Source: Paragorgia papillata | Lineage: Eukaryota; Cnidaria; Anthozoa; Scleralcyonacea; Coralliidae | Length of the DNA: 64,000 bases | Assembly: GCA_035771165.1 (NCBI GenBank) | Contig: JAWNZC010000471.1 | Span: 186,001 to 250,000, forward strand | Direction of reading: 5' to 3' | Part shown: positions 9,687 through 19,631 of the stretch, piece after piece | Layout of the letters: every line of letters starts with the position of its first letter | Numbering within the stretch: the first letter of the stretch is position 1 | The notes under the pieces: generated by a model | The model's input: the letters and a program-made list of their open reading frames with translations, nothing else | Told to the model about the DNA's origin: nothing | The model's database searches: none | Position numbers and translations under genes: made by a program

Positions 9687-11659
9687 GTGAGTATTTCTGT
9701 CGCTCAGTAATGTTTTTAATATAATAGGTGGGGCGGTGGGCAGCCCCGCAACCGAATGGGAAGAATCTGGAAACGAGATTGGGAGTTCATAAGTACACGA
9801 GTACACGAGTACACGAATTCACAAGTACACGAGTATATACAAGTACACAAGTTCACAAGTACACAATTTCACAAGTTCACAAGTTCACAAGTTCACAAAT
9901 ACATAAATATAATACATGCCGAAAATGTGAAGGGAGGGAACGAACGAACGAACGAACGAACGAACGAACGAACGAACGAACGAACGAACGAACGAACGAA
10001 CGAACGAACGAACGAACGAACGAACGAACGAACGAACGAACGAACGAACGAACGAACGAACGAACGAACGAACGAACGAACGAATGAAAAATTAATAACG
10101 TTTTCAAAAAAAACTCATTCTAGGTTTGGCGGGAAATTCTGGTCGAACGTTACAGGGATACTCTACAACAATGAAATGGACGATTTTTCGACGCCTGGTC
10201 TTGTCAATTTGTTTGGATATCTGCCCGCCGCAAACAATTTCATAGCTCCTGGCAAGAGACCGCTGTCCTCGATGAGCCCAACCATATTTGTGGACCGGAA
10301 GACGGGTGACGTCAGACTTGCCGTCGGCGCTGCTGGAGGTTCACGTATAATTTCGAGTATAGCTTGGGTAAGATGTCTTTTTGAGTTAAAATGATTTGTT
10401 GTTTGAAAAATGACTTGACTCGACCATAGAGTACTACAGTAAAGTTGCGAAAGTACAACACAGACCGCACAAACACCAACGCCAACGCGAGCAGAAATAC
10501 GAATGCGAGCAGAAACACGAACGCGAGCAGAAACACGAATGCGAGCAGCTACACGAACGCGAGCAGAAACACGAATTCGAGCAGAAATGCGAACGCGAGC
10601 AGAAACACGAACGCGAGCAGAAACACGAACGCCAGCAGAAACACGAACGCCAGCAGAAACACGAACGCGAGCAGAAACACGAATGCGAGCAGAAATGCGA
10701 ACGCGAGCAGAAACACGAACGCGAGCAGAAACACGAACGCGAGCAGACACACGAACGCCAGCAGAAACACGAACGCGAGCAGAAACACGAACGCGAGCAG
10801 AAACACGAATGCGAGCAGAGACACGAACGCGAGCAGAGACACGAACACGAGCAAAACACGAACGCGAGCAGAAATACGAACGCGAGCAGAAACACGAACG
10901 CGAGCAGAAACACGAACGCGAGCAGAAGCACGAATGCGAGCAGAAACACGAACGCGAGCAGAAACACGAATGCGAGCAGAGACACGAACGCGAGCAGAGA
11001 CACGAACACGAGCAAAACACGAACGCGAGCAGAAATACGAACGCGAGCAGAAACACGAACGCGAGCAGAAACACGAACGCGAGCAGAAACACGAACGCGA
11101 GCAGAAATGCGAACGCGAGCAGAAATGCGAACGCGAGCAGAAACACGAACGCGAGCAGAAACACGAACGCGAGCAGACACACGAACGCCAGCAGAAACAC
11201 GAACGCGAGCAGAAACACGAACGCGAGCAGAAACACGAATGCGAGCAGAGACACGAACGCGAGCAGAGACACGAACACGAGCAAAACACGAACGCAAGCA
11301 GAAATACGAACGCGAGCAGAAACGCGAACGCCAGCAGAGACAAAGACACAGACACCTAATAACCTCTCCTGTTTTCTTCTAAGGTTTCATTGCTCAATTT
11401 ATGGATGGGCCTTCCTATAAACGATGCTGTGACAAGATCTCGGCTCCACCACCAATTCCTGCCCACAATAGTCCAAACCGAGCCCTGGGAAGATTATCAG
11501 GTCGAGGAAGGCGTCAAAATGGGGTTGAAACAGAAAGGTCATGTCCTAGAGCCTGCACGCGGATTGTCAGTAGTTCAAGCCATTGCTTTTAATCCGAAAG
11601 AGAAGAGTATCCAGGCCGCGTCAGACCCGAGAAAAGGTGGGAAGGCCTGGGGCCTATAG
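9484..11659 (+). CDS. Gamma-glutamyltransferase (GGT), C-terminal part, three exons
   Basis: The spliced product (about 240 residues) is the small, catalytic subunit region of a GGT. This membrane-anchored or secreted enzyme cleaves gamma-glutamyl bonds of glutathione and transfers the glutamyl group. Exon 1 holds the nucleophile Thr (codon 9619-9621) in GSTSHLSV and the downstream VSVTGSIN. Exon 2 holds NNEMDDF (the Glu and Asp that bind the substrate amino acid), PLSSMSPT and the oxyanion-hole region VGAAGGS. Exon 3 holds the conserved [14 protein letters not shown] and SDPRKGG, then a TAG stop. The position of human Thr399 is Ser here, a mild change. Intron phases agree (2, then 0). The large-subunit exons are not found between the satellite and 9484, so they should lie left of the window, with the satellite in the intervening intron. 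No AATAAA is seen within about 200 bp of the stop. Confidence 0.93.
9779..9905. repeat. Minisatellite of 9-10 bp (ACAAGTTC / ACACGAGT variants)
   Basis: Short imperfect tandem units such as GTACACGA and CAAGTTCA fill the start of the intron after the first GGT exon. They are directly followed by the CGAA microsatellite. Confidence 0.85.
9938..10084. repeat. (CGAA)n microsatellite
   Basis: About 36 uninterrupted copies of a 4-bp unit, ending 40 bp before the acceptor of the second GGT exon. It keeps open frames in all six readings (ERTN or SFVR repeats), which are artefacts. Confidence 0.98.
10124..10367 (+). CDS. GGT exon with NNEMDDF and GAAGG motifs
   Basis: The acceptor TTCTAG ends at 10123 and the donor is GTAAGA at 10368. 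The exon is 244 bases: one base completing the split codon plus 81 codons. All residues expected to line the glutamyl site in this stretch are present. Confidence 0.93.
10472..11352. repeat. 18-bp minisatellite filling the last GGT intron
   Basis: The unit GCGAGCAGAAACACGAAC is repeated about 48 times with point variants. It has no stop in any frame, hence 270-370-codon frames on both strands (NTNASR, TRAETR or FLLAFV repeats). The flanking splice sites of GGT show it is intronic. A variant string containing GAGACACGAACACGAGCAAA recurs near 10830-10856, 10980-11013 and 11250-11284, so the array has a higher-order repeat structure. Confidence 0.95.
11384..11659 (+). CDS. GGT terminal coding exon
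   Basis: The acceptor TTCTTCTAAG ends at 11383. There are 91 codons plus TAG. It begins in phase 0 with VSLLNLWMG, matching the family's C-terminal region, and ends shortly after [11 protein letters not shown] as expected for GGT. Confidence 0.92.
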   Translation, partial: VSLLNLWMGLPINDAVTRSRLHHQFLPTIVQTEPWEDYQVEEGVKMGLKQKGHVLEPARGLSVVQAIAFNPKEKSIQAASDPRKGGKAWGL

Positions 11660-12172
11660 ATTCAACTTATACCTCTGTACATATATACGTTGGATGTTTT
11701 GGCCGGACGACCCTTCAAGAGATGAATTGAGATCAGCTAAGTGTATTTAAATTTTGTTGGAGTGTTTTATTCACGGCAATTTGTCTTTGTATAAATAACT
11801 TGTGAATTGTGAACGTGTGTTGTTACACTTAGGCCACATAAAAATATTCTTTGATTCTCATCACCGCCTAACCGAATTTTGAGAGGACATTTTCGATTTT
11901 ATGTACTGTATAGTGTGTTATAAAATATAAATGTAACATGCACCCAACCAGAAATCCGAAGAAAGTTCGGTTTTTTTATATTTTATATTCTATTTTTCAT
12001 ATCCCAAGTCGGGAATTTTTGCCAAATGGAATTATTTTGAGAAAAATTGACTAATATATATACCTTTTCAAAACTAAGGTGTGTTATTTACTTATTTTTA
12101 GCGCACCTTGGGTCGAAAACACACCTTTGCGAAAAACACACCCTTTACAATAACACACCTTCTTATAATCAA

Positions 12173-12457
12173 TTTCAGCTTGCTTTTGAAATTCGTTTGT
12201 CAACATTTGTTGAAAGGTTGGGAACTGGGTATAAGGAAGTTCGCGGAGTTCATTGTGAAGTTCGAATTTAATAAGCTTTGAATTGAATTCCTTTGGTAGT
12301 GTTTGATGGAAATGAAGAATAATAGATACTTGATTAAACAGAAACAAATTGCCGACTTAAATTTGTATCTACCTCGCAATATAATTCTGAACATTGCAAC
12401 GTAAGTTCGGAATGTTCATTTCAATTATACGTTTCGGATTTCAAAAGCAAGCTGAAA
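12173..12457. mobile_element. Small TIR element amid AACACACC repeats
   Basis: The ends TTTCAGCTTGCTTTTGAAAT and ATTTCAAAAGCAAGCTGAAA are inverted repeats. Both flanks (12060-12165 and 12465-12570) are rich in AACACACCTT in both contexts, suggesting one larger AACACACC-motif element was split by this one. Confidence 0.55.
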
Positions 12458-12907
12458 CTGACTGTAAGAATAACACACCTTTTGAATACATCGAAAAACA
12501 CAGTACACTTTTCACAATAACACACCTTCTTTTCGAGAAACACACTTTTTGAAATAGCACATCTTTTACATGCGATTATTTGTTCTTCATAATAAAAATA
12601 GCGAATTTTGTACAGTTTGGTTTGTGACAGCTGTGTAGTTCTTGAGAAAATAAGAAATGTAAAAACAATTTTGTGATTTTGTAGAATATTTTCTATATTT
12701 TGATACAAAAAGTGCAATATAAATCTCCCGCCTCTTCCGGACAATTGGGACTTTATACCAAACACAACAGAAACGTCGTGATAACGTCCTTCGTACAAAC
12801 GAAATTTACATCTAAAACAATTTGAAGTCCCAAGAGTAATCCCTGCACCGTGGTTATGCATACAACGTCAACTGATGCACTTCACGTATTCAGGACGACC
12901 TTATTTA

Positions 12908-14412
12908 GGGGCCGATTACATGAGCCGGGCTAGGCCAGTGAACTCGATGACGATGTAAGTTAAAATCTGATACCTGGAACGCTAACGTCCAGTCATTCGG
13001 GGGGCAAAAAGTGAGGCAAAAAGTTCAAGGCCCCCGCGCGGTTTGCAGGTAGATTTCAGTCTCCCACAAAATGTTTTTTTTACACGGTCACCGGTCTTGA
13101 GCGAACCGCGAAGGCTCGAAATTTATAAGGTTTGAAAAATTGAATCATTTTATCACGCTTTGCTAAACGTGCATTTTAAATTTTGATTGGTTGTGCTATG
13201 CTGCCGAACATTAGTTCAGTGATTGTCTATTTGTTGCTATAGTAAAAGTCATTGTCTTTACAAAACGTGCACGAAGTTTGTCAGTGAAGAAATTAAATCA
13301 AATTTTCGTTATATTATAAACCATATATATTAGAGTTTCGTCACTCCAAAGAGGATACAAAAAATCAACACAAACTTAGTATAGAATATGCCGTTTAGGT
13401 TAGTACCAGTTTCATCAGTGTCGTTTTGTTTAAAAAGCATTCCGCATTCGTACCTAAAACAACTAGCCATGAGTAAACGTTAAAAATAAACAATCTAGTT
13501 GTCAGTTATTTCTTAAAATATCATAATGCCGTTTAACACATTCGAACAAAGAATTAAAGGAGCAGAAATAAGAAAATGACATTGGATATCAAGTATCAAT
13601 ACGTCTTCAAACTTACTCGTACAAGAATAGCTTTCTCACTCTTGTTCTCACCTTTTCAGCTGGCTGTTTTCATATCATAGCCAGCAAAAGGACATATCAT
13701 CTGTTTTCTCAGCCTATTTTCATCCCGAGACCCGAGCTTAATTTACTGCTATACAGTAAATAAAACAACAACAGCACTGCACAACAATGGCAAACCATTA
13801 AATGCACGTTTAGTCTGGCAAAATAATTTGATAAATAATTTTTTCAAACCTTTTCGAGCCTTCGCAGTTCGCTCAAGACGGGCGGCCGTGTAAAAAACAT
13901 TTTGTGGGAGACTGAATCGTACCTGCAAACCGCGCAGGGGCCTGGAACTTTTTGCCTCACTTTTTGGTTCTTCGTTAGCGTTCCAGGTATCACATTTTAA
14001 CTTACATCGTCATCGAGTTCACTGGGCTAGCAAGGCAAGCCCGGCTAACCGGGCTGACTCGTGTCACGAAATTTTTTCTCGGCCACAAAGGGAGATTTTA
14101 ATCAACGTTAGGATTCGTTTACATCTAAACCAAACCAATTCTTCTTTGTACATTTAGTTTACGCGAGTTTGAAAACGACAGTAAGATCCTAATCAATCGC
14201 GTGAGCCCAGTTAACCAGGCTGACTCGTGTCACGAAATTCTTTCCTCGGCCACAAAAAGATATTTTAATCAACGTTAGGGTTCGTTTACATCTAAACTAA
14301 ACCAATTCTCCTTTGTACATTTAGTTTACGCGAGTTTCAAATGCACAGTGAGATCCTAATCAATCGCGTGAGCCCAGTTAACCGGGCTAGCCCGGCTCAT
14401 CTAAACAGCCCC
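12908..14412. mobile_element. TTA-flanked TIR element, GAGCCGGGCTAG family, with internal duplication
   Basis: TTA flanks both ends (12905-12907 and 14413-14415). The ends are GGGGCCGATTACATGAGCC and the complement GGGGCTGTTTAGATGAGCC. The interior from TGACTCGTGTCACGAAATT onward is present twice (about 14048-14213 and 14214-14380, 166 bp apart). An intact single-unit relative lies at 54937-55163. A foldback element (12936-14024) is inserted near its left end. Confidence 0.8.
12936..14024. mobile_element. Foldback element with about 240-bp arms, hAT-like ends
   Basis: The left arm (12936-13175) starts CAGTGAACTCGATGACG. The right arm (about 13800-14024) is its reverse complement and ends CGTCATCGAGTTCACTG. 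The arms share CAAAAAGTGAGGCAAAAAGT and CTAAACGTGCATTT. The flanking 8-mers GGCTAGGC and GGCTAGCA agree in six of eight positions, and the undisturbed host family has GGCTAGCC. This fits an old 8-bp duplication with one change on each side. Confidence 0.75.
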
Positions 14413-14415
14413 TTA

Positions 14416-14577
14416 AGGCTAGTTTCCACTCAGGAAAATTTTCCGCAGGACCGGAACGGACAGGAAAGTTTTCTTTGTCTTGTGAGCTCTCAGTCGGAAC
14501 TAATGACTTTAACACAAAAGAAACTTTCCTGTCCATTCCTATCCTGCGGAAGATTTTCCTGAGTGGAAACTAGCCTT
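14416..14577. mobile_element. 162-bp TTA-flanked TIR element, GCTAGTTTCCACTC ends
   Basis: TIRs of about 35 bp begin AGGCTAGTTTCCACTCAGG, with TTA on both sides (14413-14415 and 14578-14580). It abuts the previous element, sharing its TTA. Small Tourist-like MITE. Confidence 0.85.
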
Positions 14578-14580
14578 TAG

Positions 14581-14937
14581 GCCTAATAGACGAATTTAAT
14601 TCGTGTTCAGACGAATTTAATTGTTTGAATTTTATTCGACGAAACTGCAACGTATAACACGATTAAATCGTTCGACACACGAATTAAACGGATAGTGCGA
14701 CGATAATGCGTGTTCGAGTTACAGGACGAATTATCGTAGCGTCGAATTAAATGTTTCGCTTCTGTCTGTGACTATTCGGTGCCATGTTTTCAAGAAGTCG
14801 TTTTTTCAGGATCCACGAGTCCAAGTAAAAACAATTAAATTCGACTGAAATTCGACGTTTAACTCGACGTCGCATTTACATCGCATTACCGTTAATTCAA
14901 ATTAAATTCGTCTATTGTGCGACGTTTAGCGCAGGCC
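14581..14937. mobile_element. TIR element built of CGAATTTAATTCG motifs
   Basis: It starts GGCCTAATAGACGAATTTAA. The right end, read inversely, has the same head with 16 extra bases after GGCCT. The flanks are TTA and TAA. The interior repeats AATTAAATTCG-like motifs in both orientations. It is the third element in a row joined at TTA. Confidence 0.65.
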
Positions 14938-15537
14938 TAACACATTGAACAGTGAAAACTGTTAGTTGAATTTGACGTTAACCTATATAGCGGACAGCAT
15001 CCTTTAGAGGTTCTAAAAGTTTTTTGAAGGTCGAAACATATACATAAAGTCCATGAAATTGCAGTGTCGGTGATGCATGATTTCTTTTAAATGTCGTAAT
15101 TGAGATTGCTCGCTTCGTTCTAGCTTTGTTTGGAATCTTTAAAAGGCGGTGTTTAATAATGGTTAACGTCAAACTCACCCAACAACTTTCACTGTGTGTA
15201 ATACGTCGTTCTGCGTACGCTAAGATGCTTTCGTTGATGTAACATGTACAACGAGGACGATGAATTCATTTTTTGGATTTTACATTGTACGAAGGACGTC
15301 GTCACTGACATTCCCGTTGTCTTTGCTAAAGTTTCCTATTTTCAAAATGCAGCGATGAGAATCAAGGAATTTCTTTTACTTGCATGGCCTTAGTTAATTA
15401 AAAACTGACCAAATTGGTCTTAAGACTAAATATGTTTTGTATATATAAAGTTTTTCAAAAAGCATTCGTATTTACGATGGTTGGTTTAGACAATCTCGAA
15501 ATATTCTTTGCCTTCCTGAACTTATGAAGCCAAAATT

Positions 15538-15869
15538 CAGTGGTGGATTACCTATGGGGCAAAGGGGGACATTTGCCCCCGGCCGCAGATTCTGACCGGC
15601 CCAAAAAAAATGAGTGAATAAAAAAATTATGCAGTTTCTCTTTGAAAGTCCGAACTAGCCTGAGAAAATCACACGCTATCTCAGCCACGGCCCCCTTCTG
15701 TTTGAGAGCGTGAGGGGAGTGGCACCTGAGGTAGGCTAAGTACGAACCTCCGATGATCCGATCAACCTACGCTTTCAGTTCACCGTATATACTCCGGGGA
15801 TGGCTCTCATTTTGTGACCGGCCCTAAAATATTTTTGCCCCCGGCCCTGGGAAGGTTAATCCAGCACTG
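15538..15869. mobile_element. hAT-type MITE with perfect 8-bp target duplication
   Basis: The ends are CAGTGGTGGATTACC and the complement CAGTGCTGGATTAACC. CCAAAATT is duplicated exactly at 15530-15537 and 15870-15877. The interior has TTTGCCCCCGGCC near both ends. CAGTG termini and 8-bp duplications are hAT hallmarks. Confidence 0.92.
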
Positions 15870-15989
15870 CCAAAATTAAGTTTGTCTTTGTATGTTATTA
15901 GTGTTTTCAGCTTGAAGTTGGCAAAGTTTTTTCGTTTGTTTTTTTGCTGTATACAATCTGTTGTAAGTTGTCGTAAGTTAAAAACAACA

Positions 15990-16450
15990 ACCTCGGTCTA
16001 CCATCTGAGTTCCAGCATAGTTAATAGAAAATAGACATGGTTTGGAAACCCGGAAAACTTCAAAGCGGTTAACAATCAAGCTACGATTCATGTTGAAAGG
16101 TACATGAAGGTGCCAAATCCTTTGTTTTAGGTTTATTAATTATATTTAAACAGTACGGTTGAGTGATTGAACCCAAACGTTGCTATTGGACGATTACTTC
16201 ATTATACAGAAAACACAATATGTTCAGTAACCGTGAAAGTGCAAAAATTTCCATAAACCTGAACAAAAACATAAAACAATGACTTTTGTGAGCTTCCAAA
16301 CCATGTCTATTTTCTATTAACTATGGTTCCAGTGGCTCAATGCTGATAGCGTCGGGCGGTTGTGGGTTCGAGTCCCGTCTGGAGCTCAGAGTTTTTCTCT
16401 GAGTTTAACTTACGACAGCTTGACAGCTTACGACAGCAAAAACAAACGAA
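15990..16450 (+). mobile_element. tRNA-derived SINE, interrupted by a TIR element
   Basis: It has the same head as the SINE at 41646. A box-A-like TGGCTCAATG (16334) and box-B GGTTCGAGTCC (near 16365-16375) are followed by GGAGCTCAGAGTTTTTCTCTGAG. Compared with 41646 it lacks part of the anticodon arm. Similarity in the tail around 16500-16560 (CATCCAGTT then TTGAGATCAGTG) recurs at 54470-54510. The 5' leader (CCTCGGTCTACCATCTGAG) is separated from the body by the element at 16016-16325. Confidence 0.75.
16016..16325. mobile_element. 310-bp TIR element inside a SINE, 7-bp target duplication
   Basis: TIRs of about 30 bp start CATAGTTAATAGAAAATAGA. GTTCCAG lies on both sides (16009-16015 and 16326-16332). 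Removing the element and one GTTCCAG restores the SINE sequence as seen at 41646. Confidence 0.92.
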
Positions 16451-16560
16451 AAAAACCTTTAAGTCTGTCTTATTTAAAAGAAACTCGGAGTGGCGGCCAT
16501 CTCAGGTAGCACGCAAAAATCGGCCCCATGTCCCATCCAGTTCGGTATATTGAGATCAGT

Positions 16561-16797
16561 GATACAGCTAAATCAATTAAAGGTTGTCCTGGCCAAAGCC
16601 AAAAGGTCAAAGCCAAGCGCGAAAAGTACGATGGGAATTACTATTTAAATAGCGAAGCACACATTTACTATATTTATAGGCCAAAATCATACAAATAAAC
16701 CAAACTTGCCTCTCTGGGGATTATTAACGAGCATTTTCGCGCTTGGCTTTGACCTTTTGGCTTTGGCCAGGACAACCTTAATTGATTTAGCTGTATC
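16561..16797. mobile_element. Foldback with 64-bp near-perfect arms
   Basis: It starts GATACAGCTAAATCAATTAA and ends with the complement. The inner arm holds GGCCAAAGCCAAAAGGTCAAA. A single base differs between the arms near the AATTAA junction, hinting that an inner TTA-targeting element inserted into an older palindrome. Confidence 0.85.
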
Positions 16798-16877
16798 TAA
16801 ACTCCGTCTCGGTACTGATTTCCTCTGTTATTATCTTATAAATTATTAATGATATTGAGAAATCACATCCTGTGTGA

Positions 16878-17150
16878 AGGTGAAGTAATACGAGCAACAA
16901 ATTGCTGCAACATTGTGTGTTCGGCGTTGCAAGTTGAATGGCGTTGTTGCACGTATTACCACCCACCTTAAACATTGTCACGCAACGATGATTTTGTTGC
17001 AAGTTGAATCAGTATGTTGCAGCAAGTAGAACTGGAGACTACATTTTCAACAAATTTTTTCAACTTGCAACAAAATTATTGTTGCGTCACAATGTTTAAG
17101 GTGAGTGGTGGTAATACGTGCAACAACGCTTTTCAACTTGCAACGCAAAA
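16878..17150. mobile_element. AAGGTGAAGTAATACGAGCAAC-type TIR element, right end truncated
   Basis: One of four copies in the window (26051, 44666, 46200). The interior alternates TTGCAACAAAAT, AACATTGT and their complements. The left TIR is clear, and the right end decays near CGCAAAAATT. Confidence 0.75.
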
Positions 17151-17223
17151 ATTACACGAAAAATGACGGCAAACATATGCGAACGATAACGTCATTTCCA
17201 GAGTACGAGAGCCGATATTGTAA

Positions 17224-17273
17224 AATTATTAGCATTTCCAAACATTGCATTGAAGGGACTTTTATTTAAAAAA
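17224..17273 (+). repeat. 50-bp direct repeat, left copy
   Basis: The segment starting AATTATTAGCATTTCC is identical to 18527-18576. The two copies bracket the TIR element at 17344-18303 and the CAAA microsatellite. Confidence 0.95.
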
Positions 17274-17492
17274 CAAGACGCCTGGGTCAGCCATTCACTC
17301 GGGCTACGTATACTGACAGGGGTGCACACTTCACATTGTGAACAATCTCGTTCCCAGAGCCCACGTTCCCCACCCGGGAAACGAGAGACTCTGGGATAAT
17401 CCGTTTCAAATCGTTACGTTATTGGCTGAATAGTGAGCATGCGTTGGTCTGAAGTGACCGGGAGTAGAATTAATAAAACCAAAATAACAAAG

Positions 17493-17678
17493 ATGTCGGA
17501 CGACAAGACTCCAGTGAAGACGTTGCCGCGATCGATATCTTCGCCGTATGTGTGTAGATGTTGTAATTCAAGCTTCGCCAGCAACCCCATTGACTTGTTT
17601 GGGGAAAATTCAAACAAGGAGAACATACTATCCAGATTCCGCTCGGATATTTACGCATGCGTACCTCAACTGGAATAA
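17493..17678 (+). pseudogene. Coding-like segment captured in a TIR element (unknown protein)
   Basis: An ATG opens 61 codons (MSDDKTPVKTLPRS, then YVCRCC and SNPIDLFGENSNKENILSRF), ending in TAA. The CxxC followed by a DLFG segment recalls the start of a zinc-associated (ZAD-like) domain, but the rest of the domain is absent. A GT at 17661-17662 could be a donor, so this may be the first exon of a host gene carried off by the element. I do not recognise the parent gene. Treat it as a gene fragment until transcription is shown. Confidence 0.4.
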
Positions 17679-17731
17679 CAAGAATCCTGTGATTTGAAAC
17701 GGATTATCCCCAGCCTGGTTCCCAGGCCTCT

Positions 17732-17940
17732 CTTTTTAACGTCGAGCGGCAGACCGAATTGTGAGAGGCCTGGAATAAAATGTTTTGCCTGGCCCCAAAT
17801 CTGGACCCAAAACTGGACCCAAATTATACAGGCACCAAACGGCCGTTTGGCGGAAAACCAAGGCAGATAACACTCACGTCGGTCTGCACAATTCTTTATA
17901 ACATCATATAGCAAGGTTGGTCTGCCGAAACGTTAAAAAG
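17732..17940. mobile_element. Nested TIR element, CTTTTTAACGTCG ends
   Basis: CTTTTTAACGTCGAGCGGCAGACC at the left pairs with TTGGTCTGCCG then AAACGTTAAAAAG at the right. It lies within the 17344-18303 element. Confidence 0.65.
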
Positions 17941-18399
17941 CATATTTCGATTTGTATAAATGTGTTTCAACACAATCACTTCCTACGCCGAACACTACTT
18001 TATAAAGCCTCGTATGTAACAACCTTTTAACGTAATGTAAAACAAAGAAACCTACTCGTTTGCTGTCTGCTAGTCAAGAAGAAGTTTGTTTAAGTGCCCT
18101 CGTTCATAAAGATTAAAGAATCCGAGCTCCAGCAGGATTCATGATAGATAAAGATGAACATTTTCCGCTAGTCCGCTTGCTCGATCCCTATTCTGTGACG
18201 TCACCAAAATACGTTCGAGAGAAAAGAGGACTAGGAACTAGTCTGGATTATCCCAGAGTCTCTCGTTTCCCGGGTGGGGAACGTGGGCTCTGGGAACGAG
18301 ATTACCTCACTCCATCACACGGCGGCTATCAATTCACCGGAAGTATGAATAGTAGCGGAAGTAAAAAGTAGAAAAATGCAAAATCGTGACACAAAAAAT

Positions 18400-18489
18400 A
18401 ACAAACAAACAAACAAACAAACAAACAAACACAAACAAACAAACAAACAAACAAACAAACAAACAAACAAACAAACAAAAAACCAAACA
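18400..18489. repeat. (CAAA)n microsatellite
   Basis: About 20 copies of ACAA, with one shortened unit near 18430. Confidence 0.97.
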
Positions 18490-18526
18490 AAAACGAGCCA
18501 AAACCTACGGGCTACCACAGCGTAGT

Positions 18527-18576
18527 AATTATTAGCATTTCCAAACATTGCATTGAAGGGACTTTTATTTAAAAAA
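18527..18576 (+). repeat. 50-bp direct repeat, right copy
   Basis: It is identical to 17224-17273, about 1.3 kb away and in the same orientation. It could be a local duplication or a trace of an insertion by recombination. Confidence 0.95.
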
Positions 18577-18908
18577 TAATCCATTTTTCGACTGAAGTTC
18601 CCTTTAAAATAAGGACAAGCAAGACAAGAACAGTGACTTTGTCAAAAATGTATTACTTCAAACAAATGTATATACTATACTGTGTTTGACACAATATTAT
18701 CTACAACACAATTCAAATAACACCAAGTTCTGTTTAACTCAACTGTCGTTGATTTCTATGTTGATCTTTTAGTTCTACGAATTCATTCACAAAAACATTA
18801 TTTATCACTGATGCGTTTTGAACGTTCTAGAATCCAGCTTTCTACTCAGTAAAATTTGTTTACGTTTCTTATATATTTCTAATCTTTGGCACTTTCTAAT
18901 AAGGCAAG

Positions 18909-19063
18909 CCATTTGCGCGATGACGTAAAATAGCGTTGGGTGACTCCAACTATACCTGAGTGCTTTGCCAGTACCCTCCATTTACCAGCATGCACTAGGA
19001 TGCTAGCAAAGCATTCTGGTAGTTGTAGTCACCCGACGCTATTTTACGTCATCGTGTAAATGT
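18909..19063. mobile_element. 155-bp hairpin element, GATGACGTAAAATAGCG ends
   Basis: GATGACGTAAAATAGCG and its complement bound an interior that continues to pair imperfectly (GGGTGACTCCAACTA with TAGTTGTAGTCACCC). Confidence 0.8.
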
Positions 19064-19631
19064 CTTATAGGAATTGCTTAAAATGTATATGAAATTAAAA
19101 TTATGTTCGTCTTTATATTTGAAGGAACTCTTAAAATGATTAAGTAACATCTTATACAGTTTTTCCATATTTCACTTCGTTCTTGAGAAAATTAACAATT
19201 ATTGGACGAGGTTGAGCAAAATATCGTGATTTGTCAGTGGCGAGCAGATCAATTATTTGCCGATGCCGAATTATTCGATTTATTTTTTATTTGACATTGT
19301 TTACCTGTAATTGTCCATTCATTAAATTTCTTTCCAGCTTGGCTGAACGAGCGATTTACGTTTGCCGAAATTGAGTGTAACGCGCACGAGTAGAATATTA
19401 TTTGCTGCAAAACAACATCTCCGACTAATGCGCATGAGCAGACTGTTATTTGTAGGCAGTTATTTGCAGGTGACGTAGCGGTCCCTCAACCAATTAAAAA
19501 GAAGATAAAAATAAATCGAATAATAATAAGATTGTTTTGATTGCAAATAACCCACTGCATACTTCACATTGCAGGAGTTTATTTTGAAATTGTGACGTGT
19601 GCAGTGGGTTATTTGCATGTAATTTTCTTAA

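Larger units (their letters stand above)
11832..15389. mobile_element. Candidate 3.6-kb TTA-flanked element containing nested insertions
   Basis: The left end (GGCCACATAAAAATATTC) and right end (complement of GGCCATGCAAGTAAAAG) are degenerate inverted repeats. They share CTTTGATTCTCATC or CCTTGATTCTCATC just inside, and TTA lies on both sides (11829-11831 and 15390-15392). The subterminal string CGTCCTTCGTACA near 12790 is matched inversely near 15290. At least four other elements lie inside. No transposase frame is visible. The ends are imperfect, so this is a moderate call. Confidence 0.4.
17344..18303. mobile_element. 960-bp element with perfect 59-bp TIRs carrying a coding-like segment
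   Basis: 17344-17402 and 18245-18303 are exact reverse complements, starting AATCTCGTTCCCAGAGCCC. Inside, 17493-17678 encodes a short protein-like segment flanked by its own inverted repeats (AATCCGTTTCAAATC at 17398-17412 and the complement near 17691-17706). A further TIR pair sits at 17732-17940. No clear target duplication is visible. Confidence 0.88.

Noticed and set aside
9916..10107. A translated ERTN-repeat protein across the CGAA microsatellite
   Set aside because: It lies between a GGT donor and acceptor and has the same openness in all frames.
10163..11420. Frames of 270-370 codons in the minisatellite (NTNASR, FLLAFV, TRAETR)
   Set aside because: An 18-bp unit without stops keeps all frames open, and clear GGT splice sites place it in an intron.
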